NCBI GenBank assembly: GCA_047967505.1
Contig: CM106538.1
DNA length: 64,000 nt
Direction: 5' to 3' (one strand)
DNA from: Dipteris shenzhenensis
Taxonomy: Eukaryota; Polypodiophyta; Polypodiopsida; Gleicheniales
Position numbers and translations under genes: made by a program. How positions within the stretch are numbered: position 1 is the stretch's first letter; every line of letters starts with the position of its first letter. Below are positions 11,501 to 20,961 of the stretch, piece after piece. Under the pieces are notes generated by a model that was not told the origin of the DNA, made no database searches, and worked only from the letters and a program-made list of their open reading frames with translations.

Positions 11501-14500
11501 ATTTTGCCTTGAAATGGGAAGTTCTTACTGTAATGAGGGCAATAGAGGTAGTACTAAAAGCATAACAGATGGGTCGCACCTTTTAACTTTAATTTTGTGA
11601 TTGTGGTGAGAGGTTAAGTGTTATGCGTACCCTAGCTAGTATATTGGAAAATGCCTAAGGGTCAATATAGTACTTTGCTACTTTTTAAAAGGCTTGTATT
11701 AATTGTTTAACTTTCTTATGGTCAATTGTGATTTTGTTTTTTCCCATTGAGAGAGAGTACTTTGTGCATACTAGCCTTGGGATGGATTTGGATGCTTCTT
11801 GGAAGAAATAGGTATATAGCTATGTGGTCAATATCTAGGTTGAGCAAGTTGCAATATTGTTTTTATACTTGGAGCAACCAGCAATGTTTATGCAAAGTTG
11901 TGCATTGTTTGTAAGTCAGTACTCGAAGACGCAAAACCTTTAGAAAAAAACGAAATTTTCATGCCTACTAGCTTTAGTCATAGTTTTATAATTTTTTACC
12001 CTATAGGTTATATAGGTGAATTTTAGAGGCTTAGATGTGACTGTGTGGTATGGGACTCATAGCCTTATAGGGGTGCATGTTTGGGTTGCATGCCTTGGAA
12101 GGAAAGTGACTTTGGCTTTAGTAACTATTGGAAATCTGTACCTTTCACCTTTAGTTGTGTCATGCAAGCTAGAATGGTACTTTCTAAAGGTTCTTTTCTT
12201 AGGGATCCAACCCTTTTAGGAAAGCTCTAAAAGGAAGGAAAAGTTTTGGCTTGTATGCCATGCCTTTTCCATGCGTCCTAGTCCTTCATGCAGCCCAAAT
12301 GCATCACTTTTCACACACTTTGCACGGCTTAATTCAGCCTCTACTTGAGCCTTCTTCCCATGCCCATAAGTGTCATATCTCCAGGACTTCAGAGATATTA
12401 CTGCAAAGTTTCGTGACTTCAATCAATAGAATTGCACTTATTCTTTGTGAACAATTTACCTAAGGATTATCAAAATGTAAATTCAAAGGAATAAGCTCCA
12501 ATCCATTTTGCGAAGACTTGTGACAGTATTATGGACACAAGGATACATGATCTTCACCGGCCACAAAGAATGACAAGCTAAAAGAAAAACAAGCGAAATA
12601 ACTGCTGAGCCCCTAACTCCAAGTCTGAAAAAGCTAACTTCAACAAGCAGATGTTGGGGCCTCTTGTGAAGAAGGGTAGTACTGATTCTCCAACATAGGA
12701 GAAAACCCGAGCCAAGAGAATCTGCTGCGAGTGTGGCAAGCGTGGTCAGATGTTTAATGCTTGTATGTTGAACCATTCCAAAGGTAAAGGAAAAGCTGCT
12801 GTCCACTTCATAGAATCATGTACGCCAAGTAATCCTTATTGTGGGAAATGTCATTTTAACGTCTATGTGCTTGGACACCATGATTTAATCTGCATGGTGG
12901 GTTATGTCAAGGGACATTCACTTCACATGTTAGTTGACAATGGTAGTACTAACAAATTTATTGACGCTTCTCTTGTACATAATTTGAAAATCCCCACCTT
13001 TTTCAGTAGCCATTGCTATGTCGTTAATCTCGCGTATGGAGCGAGAGAATGTTGGGAAGAATTGGTTCGAGATCTTCGGATGGAGATTCAGGATTACTCG
13101 AAAGATTTATCTTTTCATGTAATGAGATTAGATAGAGTAGACCTCTTGATTGGGATGGAGTGGTTCTTTGCTAAGAACCCTTCTGTAAATATTGACTACA
13201 TGAATCATGTAATACAATTTCAAGTTAATGAAAAATTGTCTACTGATCAAGGGGATCTTAGTGAACTGATGGTAAAGATGGCGTCTCAAGTTGATTTAAA
13301 TTTACACGTGTTCAATGATCAATACTATTGTGGTGCTTTGAAAACTTATAAGTTATTGCAATGTTGAGATAGTGATGCTTTCTGTTGTGTAGAAAAATCT
13401 GAATTGTATTATGATTAGTGTGAGCTCTTGTAGTGAGGAATCACTTGAGACTCAATTGATACGTGATACTTTGTATGCGTGTTCAGACGTGTTTCCAAAG
13501 GAACTTTCCACGGGCTCACCTCTTGTTGATGGGCTGATCGAACTTGTGCTTGATGCGTGGCCTGCGTTCAGGCAGCCGTATAGGACGAGTTCGACCGAGG
13601 AGGATGAAATTGCACGGCTATCTCCGGCTGGGTCAAATGAGAGCTAGCAAGTCACCTTGGAGTGCACCAGTGCTACTGGTAAAGAAGAAAGAGTCGGGTA
13701 TGCGTCTATGTGTAGACTACAAGGGTCTTAATGCTTGATGTTTAAGAACAATATCTGTTACCTTGGATGGATAATCTCATCGATTAGCTCTAGGGAGCTA
13801 AATATTTTACTAAGATCGATTGAGAACGGCTATCTCTAGATGCGATATTTGAGAAAGATGTCTTTAAGACTGCGTTTCACCCAGATTAGGTCATTATGAG
13901 TTTTTGGTGTTACCATTTGGACTCACTAATGCACCAGCAGCCTTTCAACAGATGATGAACTATTTATTTCGTCCATACTTGGGAAAGTTCGTAGTGATCT
14001 TTCTTAATGACATCTTGATTTATAGCAAGACTCTCTTTATGCATGGAGATGGATAGTGCTGTCCGTACTTAGAAAAGAGAAGCTCTATGCTAAGGACAAC
14101 ATTTGTGAGTTCTTAAAACATGAACTCACGTACCTTGGACATGTCATTTCGATAAATGGTGTCCGTATTGACTATGATGAAGTCAGGAAGGTATGTACTT
14201 TGAGAACGATTAGCGAGGTTAAATCCTTACTAGGATTTGTGAACTTCTTTAAGACTCACTTCTATGCTAAGATAGCATTATCTCTGACTTGTCCAAAGAG
14301 GTGGAGGTCGATCAAACCTCCTCTGATCTTCTGTGGGAGCGACATAAGTAATGACAGTAGAATGTTGAGTGGTAGTGAAAGATGCACTAGAGCTAGGTGC
14401 ACCAGGTCTAGTCTCATCCCCATTCACTATGTCCCATAAGCCCTTTCCAACCAAGATATTCTTGAGTGCAAATGACCACAAATCATAGTTGGGTCCATCC

Positions 14501-16207
14501 AACTTATCTGTCTCAGTCATGGTAGAGGCATGGTTGCAAGCTCAAGAATAATGTGTACCTGCAAAGGAAAGGAAAGCAAATGGACAACTGAAAGACCACT
14601 GACTGCTATGCAATCACTGCAATCACACTCATGCTTGTACACCCACTTTTAATTTTTTCCTGAAAAAGGAAATATCACACCTCTGGTAGAGTAGGCAAAT
14701 GCTTTTTAATAATGTTTTTAAGGAGAAATGATTTCTCGAAGGAGATTGCACGACGCTTAAAATAGCTATTTCCCATAGGCTACATGTGCAGACTTTGCAA
14801 CTTAAATAGGTCTTGTGACTTATTTAATGGATTCAAAGACTTTTGTCCTATTTGACTTCTAATTTAATTTTTGAGAGTTCTCTTTGTTTGTTGCAATCGC
14901 TGATGAGATGGTAGAGCAAACACACAAATGCCTTTATAGCTACTAGTTCATGTCATGTTCACTCGAGCTCAGTAAAAGAAAACACCCCGACAACACTTTG
15001 AACATTGCAAAGCCAGACAGGTTAAACATGTTTCTGTCAAATTGTGGCAGGGGAAGTCTTGTTTGCTTGGTAATTTAGCTCAGAATAAAATGACATGCCT
15101 TGTTTTCATGGTTAACTCTCTTAGTTTGTTCTTACTTCAAGGATGCTCACATGTGTCTCCACAAACTGTGAGACAGAATTATTCTCAAAACTTTAACGTG
15201 GGTGATGGTTGTTGTGAATGAGCAATTATTGAGGTCAACTACGTCCAAACCCAGTTCTAGAATTTAATGAATCCCCTTCCCAGTTCTGTTTCAATTACTC
15301 CCCTTGCTTTGAAGGGAGCCTTGTGACAGAAAATTTGTTACTCTTATGGTAGAGGGAATTCTTATCCACCTTGGAGCAGATCCAGAGGATCTTGTCTACT
15401 GCTTGATGATAGATAATGCGACATACATCTTCACAAAGGCATCTCTAGATGTTACCATAAGTACTTACTATAGTCGATTGGCATTGTTCCATACCAGAGG
15501 GGGTTGCATTAGGCAGCGACTAGTTGTGAATGGGCTGTTTTTGGTTGGTTGTAACTGAGAGCGAAGGGGGAAGCTCTCTGGTTTTACCTATGACTGAATT
15601 TTTTGTATGTTTAATTCAGTCACTGGGATGTTAGTGAAGTGGTTTCAGTAGAAGTGCTACGGCATTCCAAATTAATTTTAATAAGAGCACTCTAAACAAT
15701 CTAGCCTTACTTTTGTAGATGCGTTAATTGGCGATACCGATTGTGAGCTACAGTTTGGAAAGCAGAAAATGTGACCAGAACTTAGTAGGTGCCACTGGAT
15801 CATTAGAATCAATTTGCCTTCCTTGTCTCAGTGTCCAGCATAGATTGGTTGTTCATTGATGTTTAAAAGGGACCTGCTAATGGAAGCAGTGAGTTGCTGG
15901 ACTTTTATCTTGGATTGCATATCAGGCTGCTGTCTTTTGTCCCTCCTTGTTTCCCTCCCTATTTCTGTTTTTAAAACTTTTCATTGGCTTTTGCCGTCAG
16001 ATGTTTTCTTCCACTATTGCATGTGTCAGTTTCTTTATTTGACTGTTGCTAAAGCAATGTTATGTTTGGGTATCTTGCAGGAAGGATCTCTTTGTTAGTG
16101 TTGAGGATTCTCTTAGACAAAAAATTCCTAAAGAGTTGAAAGAATACTTGGTGGAGCGTTTGCAAGCTCATTTTGCAGCCAAAAGTACCGAGTCAGAAGA
16201 AAAATGA
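2504..16207 (+). CDS. Ubiquitin-specific protease (UBP/USP, peptidase C19), C-terminal part; join of 3 exons
   Basis: Exons 2504-3606, 3749-3883 and 16081-16207 join in frame to 454 codons plus TGA. The first codons give [14 protein letters not shown] and then [12 protein letters not shown]. This is the last block of the USP catalytic domain: the Asn/Asp-containing strand after the catalytic His box, then the AYxLFYxR end. USPs cut ubiquitin from proteins. The rest is a Ser/Asn/Gln-rich, probably disordered tail, closed by a basic helical end ([17 protein letters not shown], then [16 protein letters not shown]). The Cys box and His box must lie left of the window. Splice sites are TTCAG/G, G/GTAAGA, CCAG/G, AG/GCAAGT (a GC donor) and TTGCAG/G. 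The tail may place it near plant UBP23/USP36-type enzymes, but that subfamily is a guess. In-frame sequence 2339-2503 is judged intronic. Confidence 0.75.
3749..3883 (+). CDS. Ubiquitin-specific protease, penultimate exon
   Basis: This 135-bp exon runs from acceptor TGTTCCAG to the donor AG/GCAAGT. It completes the phase-2 codon GG+G and reads [31 protein letters not shown] and [13 protein letters not shown] without a stop. No single long frame exposes it because it is only 45 codons. The match of reading frame, phase and both splice signals to its neighbours is the evidence. It encodes a charged, Trp-containing helical tail segment of the protease. Confidence 0.75.
5745..6896 (-). repeat. 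3' LTR (1152 bp) of the pol-less copia element
   Basis: It matches the outer parts of the 9232-11200 LTR closely across its length, including GCACAAGG...CCTTGAATGGACCGACC and the TGCTGCCCATGTGGCAGCCCC region. On the transcribed (minus) strand, TATAAAAG boxes lie at 6399-6392 and 6236-6229, plus a palindromic TATATAA at 6508-6514. Without its internal 162-bp duplication it would be about 990 bp, near the 952 bp of the other LTR after removing that LTR's insertions. Confidence 0.85.
6119..6442. repeat. 162-bp tandem duplication inside the left LTR
   Basis: Copy one (6119-6280) and copy two (6281-6442) both run from TGTACCTCCTTCACCTC to CAGCCTCATCC and differ at only a few bases. Each carries its own TATAAAAG on the minus strand. 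The right LTR has a single copy, so the duplication arose after, or was copied unequally during, insertion. Confidence 0.8.
6897..6910 (-). promoter_or_regulatory. Polypurine tract of the copia element
   Basis: On the minus strand GGTGAGAGGGGG sits directly before the TGTTGG start of the 3' LTR. That is where the RNase H-resistant plus-strand primer of LTR elements lies. Confidence 0.75.
7002..7475 (-). CDS. Unrecognised 157-codon ORF in the place of copia pol
   Basis: This uninterrupted ORF lies between the gag region and the polypurine tract of the pol-less copia element, on the element's coding strand. It begins [17 protein letters not shown], has a middle part [17 protein letters not shown], and ends [17 protein letters not shown] recognise no protease, integrase, RT or RNase H motif, no signal peptide, membrane segment or zinc finger. 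It is rich in charged residues and Trp, so it is not simple low-complexity translation. It could be a captured host fragment or a chance frame in non-coding filler. Function unknown. Confidence 0.35.
   Translation of the reverse strand: MLWRHSALHLSQGMRDWKELAFFEGRRGSIGPSNLGRKLLEGDGQRVLKPKEYLLENSERVHGPGYLEIFIGYTPYQRKDRLKQTLKAWCLEDSRLFTHYEGDNWKIVMAGLIEFEGRNMTEDGGARRNYQRWTCVPRCYAEAEPDLVEQEPLDEKP
7610..8161 (-). pseudogene. Copia gag, duplicated nucleocapsid part (downstream copy)
   Basis: The frame reads [18 protein letters not shown], a Lys/Gly/Asp linker, then [20 protein letters not shown] and an acidic/Lys stretch. This is the zinc-knuckle end of copia Gag. The normal C-x2-C-x4-H-x4-C spacing is disturbed: the second Cys sits one residue early (C-Y-C-Y). 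The tail ([20 protein letters not shown] and following) resembles the pre-protease region. It is the second unit of a 317-bp tandem duplication, out of frame with the upstream gag. Confidence 0.7.
7854..8487. repeat. 317-bp tandem duplication of the gag nucleocapsid region
   Basis: Units 7854-8170 and 8171-8487 correspond base for base at shared landmarks (CGTCAGAG at 8171 and 8488; TGTATCTCCCTCTGAATC at 7874 and 8191). Because 317 is not a multiple of three, the second copy falls out of frame. Confidence 0.8.
8173..9010 (-). pseudogene. Copia gag (UBN2-type) main part, broken
   Basis: A start ATG at 9010-9008 opens [15 protein letters not shown]. The frame then shifts into [35 protein letters not shown] and [20 protein letters not shown] (8908-8483), the core of copia Gag (UBN2 family). 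A second frameshift near 8480 leads to the first nucleocapsid unit with [14 protein letters not shown], where the second zinc Cys is replaced by Tyr. Gag would form the virus-like particle around element RNA. The expected N-terminal NY-x-W block is damaged. It lies just downstream of the primer site. Confidence 0.75.
9220..9231 (-). promoter_or_regulatory. Primer binding site, initiator tRNA-Met type
   Basis: The plus strand has GCTCTGATACCA, so the minus strand reads TGGTATCAGAGC, the standard primer site of plant copia elements pairing with the 3' end of initiator tRNA-Met. It touches the LTR start at 9232. Confidence 0.88.
9862..10318. mobile_element. Solo LTR, 457 bp, nested in the copia LTR
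   Basis: The insert starts TGTCACCTATCTC, ends AGCGTAACA, and is flanked by the exact 5-bp duplication GAGAT (9857-9861 and 10319-10323). The empty site is visible in the sister LTR near 6570 as GGAGACCCTG. TG...CA ends and a 5-bp duplication without internal sequence mark a solo LTR left by recombination. It resembles no other LTR in the window, and its orientation is undetermined. Confidence 0.8.
10481..11027. mobile_element. hAT-type MITE, 547 bp, nested in the copia LTR
   Basis: Terminal inverted repeats CATAGTTGC and GCAACTATG bound the insert, and the 8-bp target duplication GCCATTGT (10473-10480 and 11028-11035) is exact. The sister LTR shows the empty site as CTGCCATTGTACAGCC near 6723-6738. 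Short inverted ends with an 8-bp duplication are the hAT signature. Subterminal ATGAAAC/GTTTCAT motifs recur many times near both ends, as in transposase-binding arrays. It has no transposase ORF, so it was mobilised in trans. Confidence 0.85.
11206..12690. other. Intron sequence without recognised genes
   Basis: AT-rich sequence with only short frames and no domain. The part closest to the gypsy relic (from about 12.5 kb) may be its leader or gag remnant, but nothing recognisable supports that. Confidence 0.4.
12700..14300 (+). pseudogene. Ty3/gypsy gag-pol relic: zinc knuckle, protease, RT
   Basis: In order: a zinc knuckle [14 protein letters not shown] whose His is Gln; a retropepsin with [12 protein letters not shown], where Asn stands at the usual Ser/Thr of D-S/T-G; the RT entry [16 protein letters not shown] and [12 protein letters not shown]; then, across frameshifts, [17 protein letters not shown] and [12 protein letters not shown]; then the connection [15 protein letters not shown] and [10 protein letters not shown]. 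The RT catalytic box reads FLND (14003-14011) rather than the usual V-D-D type. Several stops and frameshifts break it, and integrase is lacking because the sequence stops at a copia gag scrap near 14300. It lies sense to the host gene, inside its intron. Confidence 0.82.
14300..14520 (-). pseudogene. Copia gag N-terminal scrap
   Basis: On the minus strand the ATG at 14520 opens [19 protein letters not shown], then [13 protein letters not shown]. This is the N-terminal gag block of copia elements (DUF4219-like, NYxxW and LWxIV). It stops abruptly at the junction with the gypsy RT. No primer site or LTR is attached. Confidence 0.7.
14525..16080. other. Distal intron sequence, no gene seen
   Basis: Only short chance frames are present (for example 15346-15558 and 15856-16098) with no recognisable domain. 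The region ends in the pyrimidine-rich acceptor before the last protease exon. Confidence 0.45.
16081..16207 (+). CDS. Ubiquitin-specific protease, last exon
   Basis: After the acceptor GGTATCTTGCAG the single base G completes AG+G (Arg). The frame then reads [28 protein letters not shown] and [13 protein letters not shown], then TGA at 16205-16207. Phase agrees with the exon ending at 3883, 12 kb upstream. The sequence is a charged amphipathic helix ending in an acidic tail and continues the helical C-terminus begun in the previous exon. Confidence 0.72.
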
Positions 16208-19200
16208 AGGAGATTGTTCGTCAATACAGTTTCTGTTGAATTTGAACTTTTCCGGAGGCTTCGGACTGGTAAAATTGTTTTCCCACATAGTTTTTTACTA
16301 TTATCATTTTCTTTCTTTTGGCAAGGGTGGGGTATTATTGGTTTTGATGTATAACTCTTTCCATTGCAGGAGGCATTTGGACTTCTTGGGCTGGTTTTGG
16401 ATTACACCTGGATTTCCTAAGTGAGATGGTAAACCCATTTTGTCTTTCAAGTACTCATGTTGTATTCTCCATAAATAAAGGGTAAATGACCATCAAGAAA
16501 TAGGTGAAAGTGCTCATTATATCAGAGCACTGTTGGGAGATATACCGTTTTGTGATGTCTTGCTGCAAGATGAATTTAAAGCATGGATAATGACAGAGAT
16601 GGTTAGGTTCTGGATTTTGACATCGTGGTTTAAGACGATTGGTACTGCATATCTCGAGTTTTCCCATCTGATCTCAGGACTGTTCTGCTGGTGGGGTAGA
16701 CTATTGCGTGGTCCTTGCAATGGGATTATGAGGTCTTCTTTAAGCTTGTTGTGCACAGGCATCAAATTTTTCTCATGTTTATTTATTGCAAACCAAAATA
16801 TTGTTTGGTTTATTCTTAGATTGTTTCTGTGTTCATTGAGAGTGATAGGTAGGAGCAAAACCTGGCTTCCTCTCTAAGGATGTATAACAGGTTAAAGGCA
16901 GACTGGTCATTTACTGTCCGCAGGTGGTGGCCTTAAGTCTTTGAAGGTGCATGTGGTGAAGCAACTGGTTGTAGATATTAGAGCCCCTACATGGATCCGA
17001 AAAGGATTTGAGGTGCCCAGGAACAGTGTTTTAGAGTTTAGCAGGAGGGAAATTGTATGGTTGACCATAGTGGCATTAGATCCAAAGGCAGTACTGAGAT
17101 ATAATTTAGCAATTTCCATACGATGCCTTGCCTAAAATTTTATGGGTTAAGACTCTGCAAGCATACTTTCGTGATGGATTGACAGGCTGAATTGGAGTCT
17201 GGGTCATCGTCTTGTGGATACAGAAGCTCTGCTTTTTAGGAAAGGTTTTCTATGCAACATGATATGCTTGGAAGCCTTTGATGGAGTATATGAGCTAAAC
17301 GTATATTTGTTCAAATAGTCTATGTGATGCATTATGTCCAAATTCTTGCCAGAGACTCAGATGAGAGGCAAGGGTGCTTTCCCTTGTCTGTTCCTCAAGG
17401 ATTATCTCTACAAAATTGTAGTACATCAGGTTGTGTTTTGCTTGTTCCTCGGGAAAGATTCATGTAAAGGATTGAAAAACATCCCGGAAAGAGATCTGGG
17501 GTGATTTGTGTGAATAAGATGACTTATGTGCAGGTAAAATTTATGTTCTTCCATTATGGGTGTTACCTGGTTGATTTGGGTGAAGAGGATGAGGTCTATG
17601 CAGGTAAAATTTATGATCTTCCATCCATGGGCAATTTTTACAGGATCGTACATTGTCAAAGACGTAGTCACAGAAGAGGCAAGAGGAGAAGCTGCTTCCA
17701 GCTGTGGGATATGTCTGTACGTAAGGTAGCTCTTTGCAGGGAAGACGAGTTACAAAAGTGACATTAGTAGTGGATGGTCACGTGGGACATTTAGGCAATG
17801 GTTCAAGGGGTGTAATATGGATGTGCAAGATGCATATGTATCAGAGAAAAGGATGTGAACTGTAGCAGCCAGTGCTACGGTTCCTGATCACTGGGGGTTA
17901 GCGTTTGATCGAGGTTAAAGAGGATAGGAAGCACAATTGTGTCTGCCCAGAAGTCAGGACAGGGCATTTCTTTGATCTACTGTGAATTTTGTCAAGGTAC
18001 AGCAGAAGATGAGGAATGGAGTCCGGCTAGAATTGCTCTTCTTTCCAATGCCTTATCTTTCTCTAAGATAAGATAAGCAAATATCTTTTGGGATGCAGTA
18101 TTAGACTTAGTTCTTTTTTTACTAACAGTCCTGTAAACGAGTTTCTGATGGTGCGAGAAATGATTGTTTTTGAAACACTGTTTTTCCATCCTTTATGGTA
18201 TCTGAGCTGAGTCGAGAGCTTGAGTTGTCTAACTGAAGTCTGAATACTTTGGGATACGGCTTTGATTCAAGACAACGACCAGGTTAAAATCGTGAACCTT
18301 CTGTGATCCCATATATAAACTGTCACATATGTCAGTCAGTGTTTGCAGTTATTTCATTTAAGATCAAGGATTTGTTTTCTTGAAGGATGCAAGTATCTGG
18401 AAGATTTTGTCTGCTTCAGTTTGTAGCAGTGCAGATACGGCACCTGCTTTGAGTTGTTCTGCACAAGTCAGAGATTTCTTCGTGTTTAGAGTTGTGAGTG
18501 ACTCCAGGGTAGCCATAGATATTTGTAATTCTGAAAGCAAGACCAAGAGTTTTGTGACATATCTACAGCCCATGTCCAGCTTTGGATTAACTTTTTTGAG
18601 TGAATCTCTGAGCAGGTGGTAGGTTGTTGTGGTCTTGAATGCTTTATCTTTGTTGTGTTTCAAATATGTGAGTTTTGTATTGAGGTGGTCTATGTAAGGG
18701 CTCAAAATTGGACATAAGGCTATGTGGGATGTTCGAGTGAGGTACTATCCAGATATGGTTGAAAGAAGATATGTGTGAAAGAAGATGTTTTCTGCGGTTG
18801 ACCAAATTTGAGCAGCAAAGTGGGTGAGCTACTTCAATGAACCTATGGATAACTGCTCCATGGTGAACCGCCACAATTGGTTCTGTAGTATGGCAGTCCC
18901 CTAGTACTCCAGTTCACTCAATGTTGTATGATCACAGAAACTTCTTTTGACTACCTGGTGAACATGCGCTAGATTTGTTTACCACTGTTTGGAGGTGAAG
19001 GGCAGCTGTTTTTTGCTGTAATTTTCAATGATTTACTTCTAGTGAAGCTATACAGGAAGCATTAGAGGTGTGATCTAACTTCATTGTTTGCTGGTTGTAG
19101 TAAATACTATAGGTCCCACATGCTGACTTTTGCGTGGCATTTCTATATAAAGGAACCAATAGTGCTTTCCGTTACATGCCTTCTGTTTGTGTGGAAGGTG

Positions 19201-19590
19201 TACTAGCTTGAGTTTGATCTCTAAATTGATACATACATACATGCTCGAGCTCATCTGGATTTTAATTTTATAAGGGTTACAACCTCTGGGGAACGTTTTG
19301 CGGTCTGCTTACTTCAAAGGATACAATGTTGGGGATGTTGGGCCAGTCAGTAGCTTTTGAATCTTAACTACAGCTTAGCTTATCGCTACATCAGGCTCCG
19401 AATATTCCTTAAAACTAATTAAAAGCCTGAGTTGTTATCCGCTTTTTAAACCTGAGGCGGCTTCTACAGGTGCTCAGGTTTTGAGCTTGAGGACTCTTTT
19501 AGTCCCTGATGAAATATTGTAATTTGCAGTTCAGGATAACTAAAGCATTTAATTGGCTGTGGATTGAGGTCTCTTGAAAGTAAAGATCAC
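16208..19590. other. Probable 3' UTR and downstream region of the protease gene
   Basis: Directly after the TGA, several AATAAA-like signals occur (for example CATAAATAAAGG near 16470). Frames such as 16533-16877 and 18364-18705 match nothing I know. A short unit, GCAGGTAAAATTTATG, repeats near 17532 and 17600. No gene is called. Confidence 0.4.
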
Positions 19591-19592
19591 AG

Positions 19593-19593
<1 letters not shown>

Positions 19594-19628
<35 letters not shown>
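19594..19628. repeat. (CT)n microsatellite
   Basis: Uninterrupted CT dinucleotides read directly from the sequence. Confidence 0.95.
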
Positions 19629-19630
<2 letters not shown>

Positions 19631-20121
19631 GCTCGTCAAGGAGGTGTGATTTTGAATTGGCAGTCTAGCTCTAGTCTATGGCCCCACCCTCTTTCCATTT
19701 TCAAATGAGGTCTTGCGGTGACAAATATGATAGAGTCAATGATATTCTTAGCTATGCTTTTTGGAATTTGAGGGAATGAAATCAGGGCATTCAAGATTGG
19801 CTTGCTTTCATAGGATGAAACCTTGCTTGACCATGAGGCTAAATATGCAAATATTTAAGTAGTGTTGAGATACTGGTTTGTGAATGGTAATGCCATATGT
19901 CTTAACTTTTTGCCACTTTACAAGCTAAAGAGTTTTGATTGTGAGTGGTGTATTTTCTCGTTGACTATTGTGAATAAATTCATACCTTAAGAGATTAAGG
20001 ATAACTTTGCAACTCTCACGATCTAATTGTTAAATTGAATGACAAGTGTTGAGCTTGTTCACAATGTTCATTTAATCTAGGGTTCTTATGAGGTTGTTGC
20101 ACTATGAATCAAAACTGTAAT

Positions 20122-20277
20122 ATAGTTATATGCGAGAAAATGGGCTATTGATCGTAAGGAAAGGCGTGAGCAATTTTACGGAAGATTAGGCTAGAGGTCA
20201 TAGTTATATGCGAGAAAATGGGCTATTGATCATAAGGAAAGACATGAACAAATTAAAGGAAGATTAGGCTAGAGGTC
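20122..20277. repeat. 78-bp tandem duplication
   Basis: Two units, 20122-20199 and 20200-20277, both begin ATAGTTATATGCGAGAAAAT and end GGCTAGAGGTC. They differ by a few transitions and small changes. No ORF spans them. Confidence 0.85.
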
Positions 20278-20385
20278 ATAGTCCATAAAAGGTTAGTGGC
20301 TTGTAATTAATAAGTTCCTACACGTTCAATTGTTTCTAATCTTGCAACAAAGAGAAAATATGCTTGAGATTTGTGGGTGAATATA

Positions 20386-20499
20386 GGGATATTTGAGGAC
20401 TACGGTTTACCCCATCAACTTAGAATGCAAAGCTTGAATAAAGGGATATTTGAGGACTAGGGCTTACCCTTTCAACTTAGAATGCAACCTATCATACAT
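20386..20499. repeat. 57-bp tandem duplication
   Basis: GGGATATTTGAGGACT at 20386 and 20443 opens two units sharing CAACTTAGAATGCAA. It lies 100 bp from the 78-bp duplication, so the locus is prone to local duplication. Confidence 0.8.
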
Positions 20500-20538
20500 T
20501 GCCGGAGCTACATGAAGCAAGCAATTACAAGGGCTTTC

Positions 20539-20585
<47 letters not shown>
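20539..20585. repeat. (AT)n(GT)n microsatellite
   Basis: Compound dinucleotide run: AT to about 20554, then GT to about 20585. Confidence 0.95.
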
Positions 20586-20586
<1 letters not shown>

Positions 20587-20704
20587 TTCACAACCAATGA
20601 ATAAAAAATAAAATGAACTTGCTTTCTTTACACTATATAACCCCAATGTTGCCCCCCCTCCTCTCAAAACCTCCTCCTTCCCCAAACCCCTCTCCAACAC
20701 ACAT

Positions 20705-20767
<63 letters not shown>

Positions 20768-20828
20768 TACATATAACCACACATGAGTGCACTCACGTAT
20801 GTGTGTTTGTGTATTTGTATATATGTAA

Positions 20829-20898
<70 letters not shown>
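20705..20898. repeat. Inverted pair of compound microsatellites
   Basis: The left arm is (TC)n then (AC)n (20705-20762). The right arm is (GT)n then (GA)n (20830-20898). The arms are reverse complements of each other, separated by a 67-bp spacer. Outside them lie C-rich (20653-20700) and G-rich (20909-20929) tracts that extend the symmetry. Frames of 100-165 codons crossing here are translated repeats, not genes. Confidence 0.92.
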
Positions 20899-20902
<4 letters not shown>

Positions 20903-20961
20903 TTTGTTTGGGGGGGGGGAGGGGGGGGGATAACACACGAGCACACATGGATGTGATTCAT

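Larger units (their letters stand above)
3884..16080 (+). other. 12,197-bp GC-AG intron carrying nested transposons
   Basis: The intron begins GCAAGT directly after exon bases AG and ends TTGCAG. AG/GCAAGT is the known consensus for the minor class of U2-type GC-AG introns. Inside lie a copia element with two further insertions (5745-11200), a gypsy pol relic (about 12.7-14.3 kb) and a copia gag scrap. The flanks 3884-5739 and 14525-16080 show no recognisable genes. The element at 5745 is antisense to the host gene, so its own transcription signals face against it. Confidence 0.7.

Noticed and set aside
18364-18705. A 113-codon minus-strand gene
   Set aside because: No recognised motif, no splice or promoter support, and it lies in the likely 3' region of the protease gene.
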